DNA of 64,000 bases from Mumia sp. zg.B17 (GTDB lineage: Bacteria; Actinomycetota; Actinomycetes; Propionibacteriales; Nocardioidaceae), in contig NZ_JAHWCI010000002.1 in NCBI RefSeq assembly GCF_019550915.1, forward strand, positions 186,001 to 250,000, given 5' to 3'. The notes under the pieces are model-generated. The model was not told where the DNA came from. It ran no database searches and saw nothing but the letters and a program-made list of their open reading frames with translations. A program made the translations under genes and the position numbers. Numbering within the stretch: position 1 is the stretch's first letter; the number at the start of each line of letters is the position of its first letter. Shown here one piece after another: positions 27,216 through 35,702 of the stretch.

Positions 27216-28109
27216 TCAGTTCGTGCCGGGCGCCGCCGACACCGTCTCCCGCACCGTGGAGGCGACCGCCTCCGGCCGGGTCCAGGGCACCCAGTGACCG
27301 GCGCTGACCTCGTGCCGGGACAGGTGCCGTACGTAGTGCGACAGCCCGTCGTACAAGAACGGCGAGAGGAAGTCGTCCTCAACCGGGATCACCAGCGTCA
27401 CCGGGATGTCCGTCGGCTCGGGGAGCGGTGACGACGCCGACCGGAAGGCGTTGGCGCGATAGAGGTTGAGCCCGTTGGCCGCCGTCGTCCCGAACGAGTC
27501 CGCCCAGTGGTCCTCCTCGAGCCCTTGCGAGCGCGCCAGTGCCTGTCGCACTCGATCTGGTGCCGCGCGTACGACGAGCTCGGGGATGACGGGCACTTGG
27601 AACGCGAGGATGTAGGACGACTTCGCGAGCTGTCCCGCGAGGCGCCGCCAGCGGTGTTCGCGCGCGGAGGTACGGAGGTACGCGCCGTACAGCCGCAGGT
27701 CCGGCCCGCTGATGGACACGAACGACGCGATCCGTCCGCGAAGTCGGGGGTCGTCGCCCGCGGCGAACACCGCGGCCCACAGCTGCACCGAGCCCCAGTC
27801 GTGACCGACGAGATGCACGGCGCCGCCGTCGGGGCGGACGGCGTCGAGGACGGCGACGAGGTCGTCGACCAGCCGCTCCACCCGATAACCCGCTCGGGCG
27901 CTCGGTGCCGAGGACTCTCCGGCGCCGCGGGCGTCGTAGGTCACGACGTCGTGATCGTCGAGCAGGGGCACCACCCGGTCCCAGACGTGGTGGTCGTCGG
28001 GGTAGCCGTGCAAGAGGACGACGGTGGGTCCCGTACGGGTGCCCGACCGGTGCACGGCGAGCGTCACGCCTGCAGAAGGCACACTGAGAGGAGCGCTGTC
28101 ACCTGCCAT
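27216..28109 (-). CDS. Alpha/beta hydrolase, epoxide-hydrolase-like
   Basis: A 297-residue alpha/beta hydrolase. The oxyanion motif HGYPDD is at residues 34-39. The nucleophile elbow reads GHDWGS, with Asp 104 in the nucleophile position as in epoxide hydrolases and haloalkane dehalogenases, rather than Ser. The catalytic His lies in SAGHWVPWTRPE near the C-terminus. A helical cap region (about 140-230) includes SQGLEEDHWAD. ATG 28109 has TAGGAT 6 bases upstream on its strand. The substrate is unknown and the nearby sucCD operon gives no clue. Confidence 0.88.
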   Translation of the reverse strand: MAGDSAPLSVPSAGVTLAVHRSGTRTGPTVVLLHGYPDDHHVWDRVVPLLDDHDVVTYDARGAGESSAPSARAGYRVERLVDDLVAVLDAVRPDGGAVHLVGHDWGSVQLWAAVFAAGDDPRLRGRIASFVSISGPDLRLYGAYLRTSAREHRWRRLAGQLAKSSYILAFQVPVIPELVVRAAPDRVRQALARSQGLEEDHWADSFGTTAANGLNLYRANAFRSASSPLPEPTDIPVTLVIPVEDDFLSPFLYDGLSHYVRHLSRHEVSAGHWVPWTRPEAVASTVRETVSAAPGTN

Positions 28110-28115
28110 GCGCGG

Positions 28116-28121
28116 ATCCTA
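28116..28121 (-). promoter_or_regulatory. -10 element (TAGGAT) of the hydrolase gene, leaderless type
   Basis: On the minus strand TAGGAT ends 6 bases before ATG 28109, so the mRNA should start at the start codon. Confidence 0.5.
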
Positions 28122-28141
28122 GTCCGCGCACCCCGTCCGGT

Positions 28142-28157
28142 TGTGACGAGGCTCACG
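28142..28157. promoter_or_regulatory. CRP/GlxR-like site between hydrolase gene and sucC
   Basis: TGTGA-N6-TCACG matches 9 of 10 CRP half-site bases. It lies about 60 bases before the sucC start and near the -35 region of the divergent hydrolase promoter. A TAAAGT (28162-28167) follows closely and could be the sucC -10. The site may tie TCA-cycle expression to cAMP status (inference). Confidence 0.5.
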
Positions 28158-28215
28158 GGGCTAAAGTCGCGAAGGTTGTACGGCAGCGCACCTGTACCAA
28201 AAGGACGGCATCACC

Positions 28216-29379
28216 GTGGATCTGATGGAGTACCAAGCGAAGGAGCTCTTCGCCAAGCATGGGGTTCCCGTGACGCTCGGCGTCGTGGCGAACACCCCTG
28301 AAGAGGCGCGCAAGGGCGCCGAAGACCTGGGTGGCGCAGTCGTCGTCAAGGCCCAGGTCAAGGCCGGTGGCCGCGGAAAGGCCGGCGGCGTCAAGCTCGC
28401 CAAGACGCCGCAGGAGGCCTTCGACCGCGCCAGCGACATCCTCGGCATGGAGATCAAGGGCCTGACGGTCAACCGTGTCCTGGTCGCGCCCGCCGCCAGC
28501 ATCGAGGACGAGTACTACTTCTCCTTCCTGCTCGACCGTGCCAACCGGCAGTACCTCTGCATCGCGTCGGTCGAGGGAGGTGTCGAGATCGAGGAGGTCG
28601 CGAAGACCAACCCCGACGCCGTCAAGCAGATCCCGATCGACCCGGGCACCGGCGTCGACGAGGCGACGGCCCGCGCGATCGCGACCGAGGCCGCCTTCCC
28701 CGAGCCGATCTTCGAGCAGGCCGTGACGCTGATCGAGGCGCTGTGGAAGGTCTTCGTCGAGGAGGACGCCACTCTGGTCGAGGTCAACCCGCTCGCGCGT
28801 CTGGCCGGCGACAAGCTCGAGGCGCTCGACGGCAAGGTCTCGCTCGACGACAACGCCGACTTCCGCCACCCCGATCACGAGACCTTCGTCGACAAGAGCG
28901 CGGAGAACCCGCTCGAGGCGAAGGCCAAGGCGCTCAACCTCAACTACGTCAAGCTCGACGGCCAGGTGGGGATCATCGGCAACGGTGCGGGCCTGGTCAT
29001 GTCGACCCTGGACGTCGTCGCGTACGCCGGTGAGAAGCACGGCGGCGTGAAGCCCGCGAACTTCCTCGACATCGGCGGCGGCGCGAACGCCGAGGTGATG
29101 GCGAACGGTCTCGACGTGATCCTCGGCGACCCCGACGTCCGGTCGGTGTTCGTCAACGTCTTCGGCGGCATCACCGCCTGTGACGAGGTCGCCAACGGCA
29201 TCGTGGGTGCACTCGATCTGCTCGGCGACGCGGCAACCAAGCCGCTCGTCGTCCGCCTCGACGGCAACAACGTCGAGCTCGGTCGGCAGATCCTCGACCA
29301 GCGCAACCACCCGCTGGTCACCCTGGTCGACACCATGGACGGCGCGGCCGACAAGGCCGCCGAGCTGGCGAACGCCTGA
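28216..29379 (+). CDS. sucC: Succinyl-CoA ligase [ADP-forming], beta subunit
   Basis: A 387-residue ATP-grasp subunit of succinyl-CoA synthetase, the TCA-cycle step that makes ATP (or GTP) from succinyl-CoA. It starts [20 protein letters not shown]. Conserved segments include [18 protein letters not shown] in the ATP-grasp region and [22 protein letters not shown] and [10 protein letters not shown] in the CoA-ligase domain. GTG 28216 is the first codon; ATG 28225 is an alternative. An AAAAGGA ribosome site lies about 10 bases upstream. sucD follows 14 bp downstream. Confidence 0.96.
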   Translation: MDLMEYQAKELFAKHGVPVTLGVVANTPEEARKGAEDLGGAVVVKAQVKAGGRGKAGGVKLAKTPQEAFDRASDILGMEIKGLTVNRVLVAPAASIEDEYYFSFLLDRANRQYLCIASVEGGVEIEEVAKTNPDAVKQIPIDPGTGVDEATARAIATEAAFPEPIFEQAVTLIEALWKVFVEEDATLVEVNPLARLAGDKLEALDGKVSLDDNADFRHPDHETFVDKSAENPLEAKAKALNLNYVKLDGQVGIIGNGAGLVMSTLDVVAYAGEKHGGVKPANFLDIGGGANAEVMANGLDVILGDPDVRSVFVNVFGGITACDEVANGIVGALDLLGDAATKPLVVRLDGNNVELGRQILDQRNHPLVTLVDTMDGAADKAAELANA

Positions 29380-29393
29380 GAGGGGTCGAGGAC

Positions 29394-30287
29394 ATGTCGA
29401 TCTACCTGAACAAAGACTCCAAGATCATCGTCCAGGGCATCACCGGCGGGATGGGTGCCAAGCACACCGCGCTGATGATCGACGCCGGGTCGAACATCGT
29501 CGGAGGTGTGAACGCCCGCAAGGCGGGCACCACGGTGACCCACAAGAAGGGCGGCGCTGAGGTCGAGCTGCCCGTCTTTGGGACCGTCAAGGAGGCGATG
29601 GCCGAGACCGGCGCCGACGTGTCGGTCGTGTTCGTGCCGCCGGCCTTCACCAAGGACGCCTGCGTCGAGGCGATCGACGCGGGCATCGGTCTGCTGGTCG
29701 TCATCACCGAGGGTGTGCCGGTCCAGGACACGGCCGAGGTCTGGTCGTACCTCGAGGGCAAGCAGACTCGGATGATCGGGCCGAACTGCCCGGGCATCAT
29801 CACGCCGGGCGAGTCGCTGGCCGGCATCACTCCGCACACGATCGCGGGCAAGGGCCCGGTCGGCCTCGTGTCGAAGTCGGGCACGCTGACGTACCAGATG
29901 ATGTACGAGCTGTCGGACCACGGCTTCTCGACCGCCATCGGCATCGGCGGCGACCCGATCGTCGGGACGACGCACATCGACGCGCTCGAGGCGTTCGAGA
30001 ACGACCCCGAGACCCTGGCGATCGTGATGATCGGCGAGATCGGTGGCGACGCCGAGGAGCGGGCCGCGGCGTACATCAAGGAGCACGTCACCAAGCCGGT
30101 CGTCGGCTACGTGGCAGGCTTCACTGCCCCGGAGGGCAAGACGATGGGCCACGCCGGCGCCATCGTCTCGGGCTCCTCGGGCACCGCCGAGGCCAAGAAG
30201 GAGGCCCTCGAGGCCGCCGGTGTCAAGGTCGGCAAGACGCCGTCCGAGACCGCCGAGCTCATGCGCGAGATCCTCAAGGCTCTCTGA
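29394..30287 (+). CDS. sucD: Succinyl-CoA ligase [ADP-forming], alpha subunit
   Basis: A 297-residue CoA-binding and ligase subunit. Its Rossmann-type CoA site is [20 protein letters not shown]. The phosphohistidine loop is [19 protein letters not shown], with the active His near residue 253. [12 protein letters not shown] and [16 protein letters not shown] are also typical. It is translated from the sucCD operon. A 16-bp perfect hairpin terminator follows the stop. Confidence 0.97.
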   Translation: MSIYLNKDSKIIVQGITGGMGAKHTALMIDAGSNIVGGVNARKAGTTVTHKKGGAEVELPVFGTVKEAMAETGADVSVVFVPPAFTKDACVEAIDAGIGLLVVITEGVPVQDTAEVWSYLEGKQTRMIGPNCPGIITPGESLAGITPHTIAGKGPVGLVSKSGTLTYQMMYELSDHGFSTAIGIGGDPIVGTTHIDALEAFENDPETLAIVMIGEIGGDAEERAAAYIKEHVTKPVVGYVAGFTAPEGKTMGHAGAIVSGSSGTAEAKKEALEAAGVKVGKTPSETAELMREILKAL

Positions 30288-30322
30288 CGCAGGCCCGACG
30301 GCCGCGCCAGCGCGGCACGTAC

Positions 30323-30358
30323 GAGGCGCCCCGACCGGGTTTCCGGTCGGGGCGCCTC
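30323..30358. terminator. Bidirectional terminator of sucCD
   Basis: Perfect 16-bp arms (30323-30338 and 30343-30358) with a 4-base GTTT loop lie between the convergent sucD and MerR genes. Confidence 0.85.
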
Positions 30359-30369
30359 TGCGTACGGCA

Positions 30370-30807
30370 TCACGTGTGGTCCGGGCCCTCGGCGTTCCAC
30401 TCGCCGCCCTGGAGGACGTCGTCGAGGGTGGACCGGAAGTTCGGGCACGAGGTGATGTCGTGCGCCCGGCACTCCAGCGCGTGGGCGGTCATCTCGCGTG
30501 ACCGGACCATCTCGGCCATCCGCCGGTCCAGGTCGGCGATGTGCGCCTCGAGGACGCTGTGCCGTCCGGCCCACTGCGCGTCCAGGAGTACTCGGATCTG
30601 GTCGAGGGACATGCCCGCGGCCTTGCTGCGCAGGATGACGGCGACACGGACGACGTCGCTGTCGTCATAACGGCGTCTGCCGCCCGCGTCTCGGCCTGGC
30701 GCGAGCAGGCCGACCGACTCCCAGTGCCGGAGGACGTTCGTCGGGAGGTCGAACCTGGCCGCCAGGTCGCCCACGGACCAGGTCACTTCGTCGGAGGTTG
30801 ACTTCAT
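30370..30807 (-). CDS. MerR-family transcriptional regulator
   Basis: A 145-residue MerR regulator. Its winged helix-turn-helix is TWSVGDLAARFDLPTNVLRH with WESVGLLAPGRDAGGRRRYD. A coiled-coil dimer helix follows (LDQIRVLLDAQWAGRHSVLE region). The C-terminal effector region contains a Cys-x2-His-x4-Cys cluster in ECRAHDITSCPNF, a candidate metal or redox sensor. It diverges from a thioredoxin-reductase-like gene. The start codon lies inside an 11-bp-arm dyad, so self-repression is likely (inference). Confidence 0.93.
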   Translation of the reverse strand: MKSTSDEVTWSVGDLAARFDLPTNVLRHWESVGLLAPGRDAGGRRRYDDSDVVRVAVILRSKAAGMSLDQIRVLLDAQWAGRHSVLEAHIADLDRRMAEMVRSREMTAHALECRAHDITSCPNFRSTLDDVLQGGEWNAEGPDHT

Positions 30808-30822
30808 GTTGACATGAAGTCA
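30799..30822. promoter_or_regulatory. MerR operator over the MerR start codon
   Basis: Perfect arms TGACTTCATGT and ACATGAAGTCA (11 bp each) have a 2-base spacer. The dyad covers the MerR ATG and a TTGACA -35 (30809-30814) pointing toward the flavoprotein gene. It is very likely the operator of this divergent pair. Confidence 0.75.
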
Positions 30823-30864
30823 CATGCTGGGTACCTCGATCAACCCAGAGCATGAGAGGACACC

Positions 30865-31833
30865 ATGACCATCGCACCGGACAAGACCTACGACGCCGTC
30901 GTGATCGGCGGAGGCCCGGCAGGACTCCAGGCCGCGTTGACGTTGGGCAGGATGCGGCGTGACGTGGTCGCGTTCGACTCCAGCGAGTACCGCAACGCCT
31001 CGGCGCGGCACATGCACAACGCCGTTACCCGCGACGGGACCTCGCCCGAGGACTTCCGTACGGCGGCTCGCGCGGAGCTCGCCGCGTACGACACGGTGGA
31101 GACGTGCGAGGCGAAGGTGACGGAAGTCGTCCCCGAGGGAGATGTCTTTAGCGTTCGCGTGGGTGCGGCGCCCGACGGTGGTTCGCTGCGCGTGCGCGCG
31201 AAGAACGTCATCCTCGCCACCGGGCTGCGTGACACGCTGCCCGACACCCCAGGGCTGGCGGAGCTGTGGGGCGACATCGTCGCCCAGTGCCCCTACTGCC
31301 ACGGGTACGAGCTCAAGGGGCGCCACGTCGCCATCCTCGGAAGCGGTCCCCACGCAGGCCGTGTGAGCATGCTGCTCGCGCGGATCGCCGACCGCATCAC
31401 GGTGCTCGCCGACGGCGAGGACCTCGAGGGGGAGACCCGTGAGCTCCTCGCGAGGAACGGGGTGCACGTGCGGGAGGAGCCGATCTCCGGCGTCCAGCGT
31501 CGCGGCGACGGGGCGGTGGTGTCGTTCGCCGACGGGCCGGCCGAGGAGATCGGCGGGATGTTCGTCACCACGGGTTCCTTCGCCCAGGCCGCGCCGTTCG
31601 CCGAGCAGCTGGGCCTGGACATGCTGCCGTCGGGCTGCATCCGGACCGACGAGCTGGGTCGCACGAGTCGCGACGGGATCTATGCCGCCGGTGACCTCGC
31701 GCACCTCGCCTCGTTGCCGATGCCGCTGGCCTCGGTCGTCACGGCCATCTCGGCGGGACTGCTGGCCGCCACGGCTGTCGACCAGGATCTCGTGGACGCG
31801 GCCATCGCCGACCCCGTGCCCGCCATGGCCTAG
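30865..31833 (+). CDS. FAD-dependent oxidoreductase, thioredoxin-reductase-like
   Basis: A 322-residue flavoprotein of the thioredoxin reductase fold. The FAD motif is VVIGGGPAGLQAAL (about 13-26), the redox-active pair is CPYC at residues 142-145 in AQCPYCHGYELKG, and the NADPH motif is ILGSGPHAGRVSML. The C-terminal FAD segment is GIYAAGDLAHLA. CPYC with a following HGYE is typical of low-molecular-weight-thiol or other TrxB-like enzymes rather than classic CATC TrxB, so the partner thiol is not assigned. ATG 30865 is preceded by GAGAGGA. It is divergent from the MerR gene and likely under its control. Confidence 0.9.
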   Translation: MTIAPDKTYDAVVIGGGPAGLQAALTLGRMRRDVVAFDSSEYRNASARHMHNAVTRDGTSPEDFRTAARAELAAYDTVETCEAKVTEVVPEGDVFSVRVGAAPDGGSLRVRAKNVILATGLRDTLPDTPGLAELWGDIVAQCPYCHGYELKGRHVAILGSGPHAGRVSMLLARIADRITVLADGEDLEGETRELLARNGVHVREEPISGVQRRGDGAVVSFADGPAEEIGGMFVTTGSFAQAAPFAEQLGLDMLPSGCIRTDELGRTSRDGIYAAGDLAHLASLPMPLASVVTAISAGLLAATAVDQDLVDAAIADPVPAMA

Positions 31834-31855
31834 CGGGAACGCGGCTCGACGCCGG

Positions 31856-33727
31856 TCAGCGCCAGTGGGCGAGGCGCTGGCCGGCGCGATCGGCAATCTG
31901 GGAGAACTGCCCGGCGCTCAGGTCGGCCCGCTTGTTGCCCGACTGCGCGACCTCGGTGACCGTGGCGCCCCGGACGACGAGCGCGAGGCGATAGCTGATC
32001 ACCGACTTGCGGCCGGTCTCGAACGACATCCGCCAGGTCTTGCCGGTGTAGCCGGCGCCACGGATCGGCTTGCCGGCGGAGATCGTGGCCGCCTGGTTGC
32101 GGTCCTCGCACTTCGCGATGCGCTTCTCGAGGCTCTTGACGAAGGCGCGTGCTCGAGCCGGCGTCCGGAAGGTGGCGATCGACTGGCCGATACCGAAGGT
32201 TCGCGGCGCAGCCTTGTCGTTCGGGACGACGTACATCCGACCACGCGCCTTGACGACGCCGCGCGAGAGGAAGTTGGCGCGGTCGCACATGGTGGCGGCG
32301 GGGTTGTCGCTGGGTGCCTTGGGCTCGGTGCCCGCCCACGGCTGCGACTGGGCACCCACCGGAGGCAGGTCGACGGCGGCGAGGAAGCCGGGGTTGGACG
32401 ACGTCCGGGGCAGCGGTGCCCCGACGACCTTCGTCGACGTCGTGCAGGGACCGCCCGACGCGGCGCACGCGAGCCGCATGCCCTCGACGAGCGTCTGGCC
32501 GAACGCCGCCATCGACGGGGCGGCCGAGCCGTCGGCGCGGTGCATCAGCATCGTGTTGACGACGCCGGTCTGCATCAGACCGATGGTGAGCGTCCTGGTG
32601 GGAGACGTGAGCTCCTGGAGCCGCAGGATCGTCACCGGCGACGCCGCCCCGGCCACGGTCGCGCTGCTGGAGGTGATCTGGACCCGCGGCACCGCGCAGT
32701 CGGCGTACCACTGGAGCCGACGCTTGAACGCCTGCTCCGCACCTTGGGTGTCGCGCGCGACCTCGAGGACGTGCACCGCCTGCTCCGGCTGGCCGTACGC
32801 CTCGAACTCACGGAGATAGGTCTTGGCGGGCCGGTCGGTGGCGAAGCGTCGCGGGGCGCAGGAGGTCAGCGGGTCGTCACTCGTGTCACGGACGTCCTCG
32901 CCGGCGGGCTCTGCCGAGGCTTCACCCTCGTCGTCCACCACCGACTCGTCCGCGACCGTCGTGACCGTGGTCCAGTCGCGCTTGGGGTTGATCCGGCCGA
33001 CCTCGATCGCGTTGAGCAGCGAGCGCGCTGTGACCGCGTCGCCGGGTCGCGCCGGCTCGACCATGCGCTCGCCGACGCGGTTGCGCTCCTGTGCGTGGGC
33101 GGGGCTCAGCGGAGCGGTCGGCGCGACGGCGAACCCGGCGGCCACCACCGCCGCGGTCGCCGCCGCGACGGAGCCGAGGGTGCGGCGGCGGCTGCGCTTG
33201 CGCGCCTTGCCGCGGATGCTGGCGGGGCGTTGGAGGGGGATGCGCTCGGAGATCTCCGACAGTCCGAGGAGGCGGCTCTCGACCTGCCCGATGCTCTGGC
33301 CCAGGGCCTGCTCGAGCTCGGTGACCGCCTGCTGGGTCTCGGTGACGGCGTCAGTGTCGGTCATCGCGAGGTCACGGGCGGCGGAGGACAGGTCGAGCTC
33401 GCCCAGGGTCTGGAGGATGATGAGCCGGCGGGTGCGGTTGCCGAGTCCCTGCAGCGCCTCGATCAGGGCGACGTCGCTGTCGTCCTCGTTCCGGCGGCGC
33501 CACGGCCGGGTGCCGCGGGCCACGCGTGCGTGGCGGAACGCCTCGCCGCGCACGAACGCGAGAGGGTCGCGGGTCCGCTGCTTGCCCCAGCTCTGCCACG
33601 CCTTCCCGTACGCCTCGGCGACCGCCTCTTCGGTGAGCGTGCGGTCACCGCTCTCGGCGTACGTGAGGTGGGTCACGTAGCGGCTGGTGGAGTCGTAGAA
33701 GGTGTCGAACTCTTCCACCTTCGGCAT
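31856..33727 (-). CDS. Membrane-anchored protein with N-terminal sigma-factor-like domain
   Basis: A 623-residue protein of three parts. Residues 1-150 resemble an ECF sigma factor: an EEAVAEAYGKAWQSWGKQRT region-2-like helix and an LIILQTLGELDLSSAARDLA region-4-like helix-turn-helix. A basic linker (RGKARKRSRRR, 172-182) precedes one membrane span at about 184-205. The remaining 400 residues would be extracellular and contain six Cys, in SCAPRR, ADCAVP, LACAAS, GGPCT, TMCDRA and AKCEDR, suggesting disulfides and a sensor-like domain. The design suggests a sigma or DNA-binding module tethered to the membrane by its own sensor. Whether it still binds RNA polymerase is unknown. Start ATG 33727. 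Confidence 0.82.
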   Translation of the reverse strand: MPKVEEFDTFYDSTSRYVTHLTYAESGDRTLTEEAVAEAYGKAWQSWGKQRTRDPLAFVRGEAFRHARVARGTRPWRRRNEDDSDVALIEALQGLGNRTRRLIILQTLGELDLSSAARDLAMTDTDAVTETQQAVTELEQALGQSIGQVESRLLGLSEISERIPLQRPASIRGKARKRSRRRTLGSVAAATAAVVAAGFAVAPTAPLSPAHAQERNRVGERMVEPARPGDAVTARSLLNAIEVGRINPKRDWTTVTTVADESVVDDEGEASAEPAGEDVRDTSDDPLTSCAPRRFATDRPAKTYLREFEAYGQPEQAVHVLEVARDTQGAEQAFKRRLQWYADCAVPRVQITSSSATVAGAASPVTILRLQELTSPTRTLTIGLMQTGVVNTMLMHRADGSAAPSMAAFGQTLVEGMRLACAASGGPCTTSTKVVGAPLPRTSSNPGFLAAVDLPPVGAQSQPWAGTEPKAPSDNPAATMCDRANFLSRGVVKARGRMYVVPNDKAAPRTFGIGQSIATFRTPARARAFVKSLEKRIAKCEDRNQAATISAGKPIRGAGYTGKTWRMSFETGRKSVISYRLALVVRGATVTEVAQSGNKRADLSAGQFSQIADRAGQRLAHWR

Positions 33728-33832
33728 GACTCGGATCTCCCAACGTCGGGGTGAGGTGCTCGGTCTTTTGGGCGGTCCCCCTGGCAGCGCGTCCGGCGTG
33801 CCTCCGTCCCGGCGACCCAGGCTACAGGGACG

Positions 33833-35095
33833 ATGGTGATGATGACCGAGACCTTGAGATCAGCACCGGGCCCTGTTCGTGGACGCCTCGTCAGCGTCGG
33901 GCGGCCTGGTTGGGCGGCCGGCGCGACCGGCGCCCTCCTCGCCGCCGCCATCGGCCTCCTGCTCTGCGGTGGCCTGACCGTCGTGGTCTGGCTCTCCGGC
34001 GAGGGAGGGACGGCCGGAGGAGCGCTGCGCGGCGGCGCGATCGGCTGGCTCGCCGCCCACGGGACGGGCGTCGCGGTCGGGAGCACGGTGATCAACGCGA
34101 TCCCTCTGGGCCTCCTCGCCCTCGTCGTGGTGCTCCTGCACGGCGCGGTGTCGCGGCTCGCCGCCGCGTACGGGGTGTCGTCCTCGGTGCGGGAGGCGGT
34201 GATCGCCGGCCTGGCGTGCGGGACGGCGTACGCGGTGGTGCTCGTCCTCGTGGCGTGGTGGTCGGCCTTGGCGGCGGTGCAGGTCGAGCCGCTGCGGGCC
34301 GCGTTCGCGGGCTTCCTCCTGGGCGCGCTGTGCGGGACGACCGGGTGCGCCCAGGGGACGGGAGTCGCCCGTCGCCAGTACCTGGCGCTGCCCGTGCTCG
34401 GGCGGGCTGCGCTGCGGGGCGCGATGCTCGGCGCGGCCGTGGTGCTCGCCGTGGCGGCGCTGCTCGTCATCGGCGGCCTCGTGGTGCGCCTCGATGCCGC
34501 GGGCGCACTCTGGAGCGGCTTGAACCCTGGTGTCCTCGGCGGCGTGGGGCTGCTCCTCGTGTGCCTGCTCGTCCTGCCCAACCTCGTCCTGTGGAACGCC
34601 GCTGCCCTCCTCGGCCCCGGGTACGCCGTGGGTACGGGCACCTCGGTGACGCTCACCTCCAGCGGTCTGGGAGCCGTTCCCGCCCTGCCGGTCCTGGCTG
34701 CGCTGCCGCCGGTCGGTCCGCGTCCGGCATGGCTGGTGGTCCTCGCCGTGGTGCCCCTGCTGGCCGGTGCGGTCGCCGGATACTCCACCGTGGCCCCGCG
34801 ACCGGACGGGGCGAGGGTCGGCACCCTTCGTACAGTCCTCACCGCGGGTGCCGGGTCGGGTGCGCTCGCCGGCTCGGCCGTCGCGGTCGGCCTGCTCCTG
34901 TCCGGCGGCGCCATCGGACCAGGACGGCTGGGCCACACCGGTCCCGACGTCGGCCTCGCGGTGCCGCTGTCGATCGTCGTCCTCGCCGTGGGTGGCGCGG
35001 TCGGCGCGGCCGCGGCGCACTATCGTGGGCGCCGTGGAGCAGACGACGCCGCCTCCGCGGTCCCAGACACGCCGGACTCCACCCCCGTCGACTGA
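33833..35095 (+). CDS. DUF6350 multi-pass membrane protein
   Basis: A 420-residue membrane protein with about ten hydrophobic segments and a short acidic tail ([20 protein letters not shown]). It matches the DUF6350 group that lies immediately upstream of purN in many actinobacteria; some members are discussed as cell-division-related (PerM-like), but the function is not established. Several ATG codons open the frame (33833, 33839, 33842), and I use the first. Its last 62 bases overlap the purN start in another frame. Confidence 0.85.
   Translation: MVMMTETLRSAPGPVRGRLVSVGRPGWAAGATGALLAAAIGLLLCGGLTVVVWLSGEGGTAGGALRGGAIGWLAAHGTGVAVGSTVINAIPLGLLALVVVLLHGAVSRLAAAYGVSSSVREAVIAGLACGTAYAVVLVLVAWWSALAAVQVEPLRAAFAGFLLGALCGTTGCAQGTGVARRQYLALPVLGRAALRGAMLGAAVVLAVAALLVIGGLVVRLDAAGALWSGLNPGVLGGVGLLLVCLLVLPNLVLWNAAALLGPGYAVGTGTSVTLTSSGLGAVPALPVLAALPPVGPRPAWLVVLAVVPLLAGAVAGYSTVAPRPDGARVGTLRTVLTAGAGSGALAGSAVAVGLLLSGGAIGPGRLGHTGPDVGLAVPLSIVVLAVGGAVGAAAAHYRGRRGADDAASAVPDTPDSTPVD
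35021..35026 (+). promoter_or_regulatory. -10 element (TATCGT) inside DUF6350 gene, driving purN
   Basis: TATCGT ends 7 bases before GTG 35034, matching the leaderless pattern. It lies inside the 3' end of the DUF6350 gene, so purN-purH may have its own promoter. Confidence 0.45.
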
Positions 35096-35702
35096 CCGTC
35101 CGGCACGGCTCGTCGTGCTGGTCTCCGGGTCCGGCAGCAACCTGCAGGCCCTGATCGACGCATCCCGCGACCCGGCCTACGGTGCCGAGGTCGTCGCGGT
35201 GGGCGCCGACCGCGACGGGATCGAAGGGCTCGCCCGCGCGGAGCGTGCCGGTGCGGCCACGTTCGTCCACCGGCTCCGCGACCACGAGGACCGGGCTGCC
35301 TGGGACGCCGCCCTGACCGCGAGCGTGGCTTCGTACGAGCCTGACCTCGTCGTGTCGGCGGGCTTCCTCAAGCTGGTGGGCGCGCAGTTCCTCGCCGCCT
35401 TCGCCGATCGCTACGTCAACACCCACAACTCGCTGCTGCCGAGCTTCGTGGGGATCCACGGACCGCGCGACGCCCTCGCGTACGGGGTCAAGGTCGCGGG
35501 CGCCACCCTGTTCTTCGTCGACGACGGCGTCGACACCGGGCCGATCATCGCCCAGGTCGCCGTCCCGGTCCTCGACGAGGACACCGAAGACACGCTCACC
35601 GAGCGGATCAAGGAAGCAGAGCGTCGTCAGCTCGTCGACGCCGTCGGAGCGATGGTCCGCGGAGGCTGGACCATCGCCGGAAGAAAGGTCACCATCGGAT
35701 GA
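35034..35702 (+). CDS. purN: Phosphoribosylglycinamide formyltransferase
   Basis: A 222-residue GAR transformylase that formylates GAR with 10-formyl-THF, the third purine step. After a Pro-rich N-terminal stretch of about 24 residues come [18 protein letters not shown], the catalytic Asn-His pair in [20 protein letters not shown] and [16 protein letters not shown] 35034 overlaps the upstream gene by 62 bases; a later start would remove only the Pro-rich extension. It overlaps purH by 4 bases. Confidence 0.94.
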   Translation: MEQTTPPPRSQTRRTPPPSTDRPARLVVLVSGSGSNLQALIDASRDPAYGAEVVAVGADRDGIEGLARAERAGAATFVHRLRDHEDRAAWDAALTASVASYEPDLVVSAGFLKLVGAQFLAAFADRYVNTHNSLLPSFVGIHGPRDALAYGVKVAGATLFFVDDGVDTGPIIAQVAVPVLDEDTEDTLTERIKEAERRQLVDAVGAMVRGGWTIAGRKVTIG

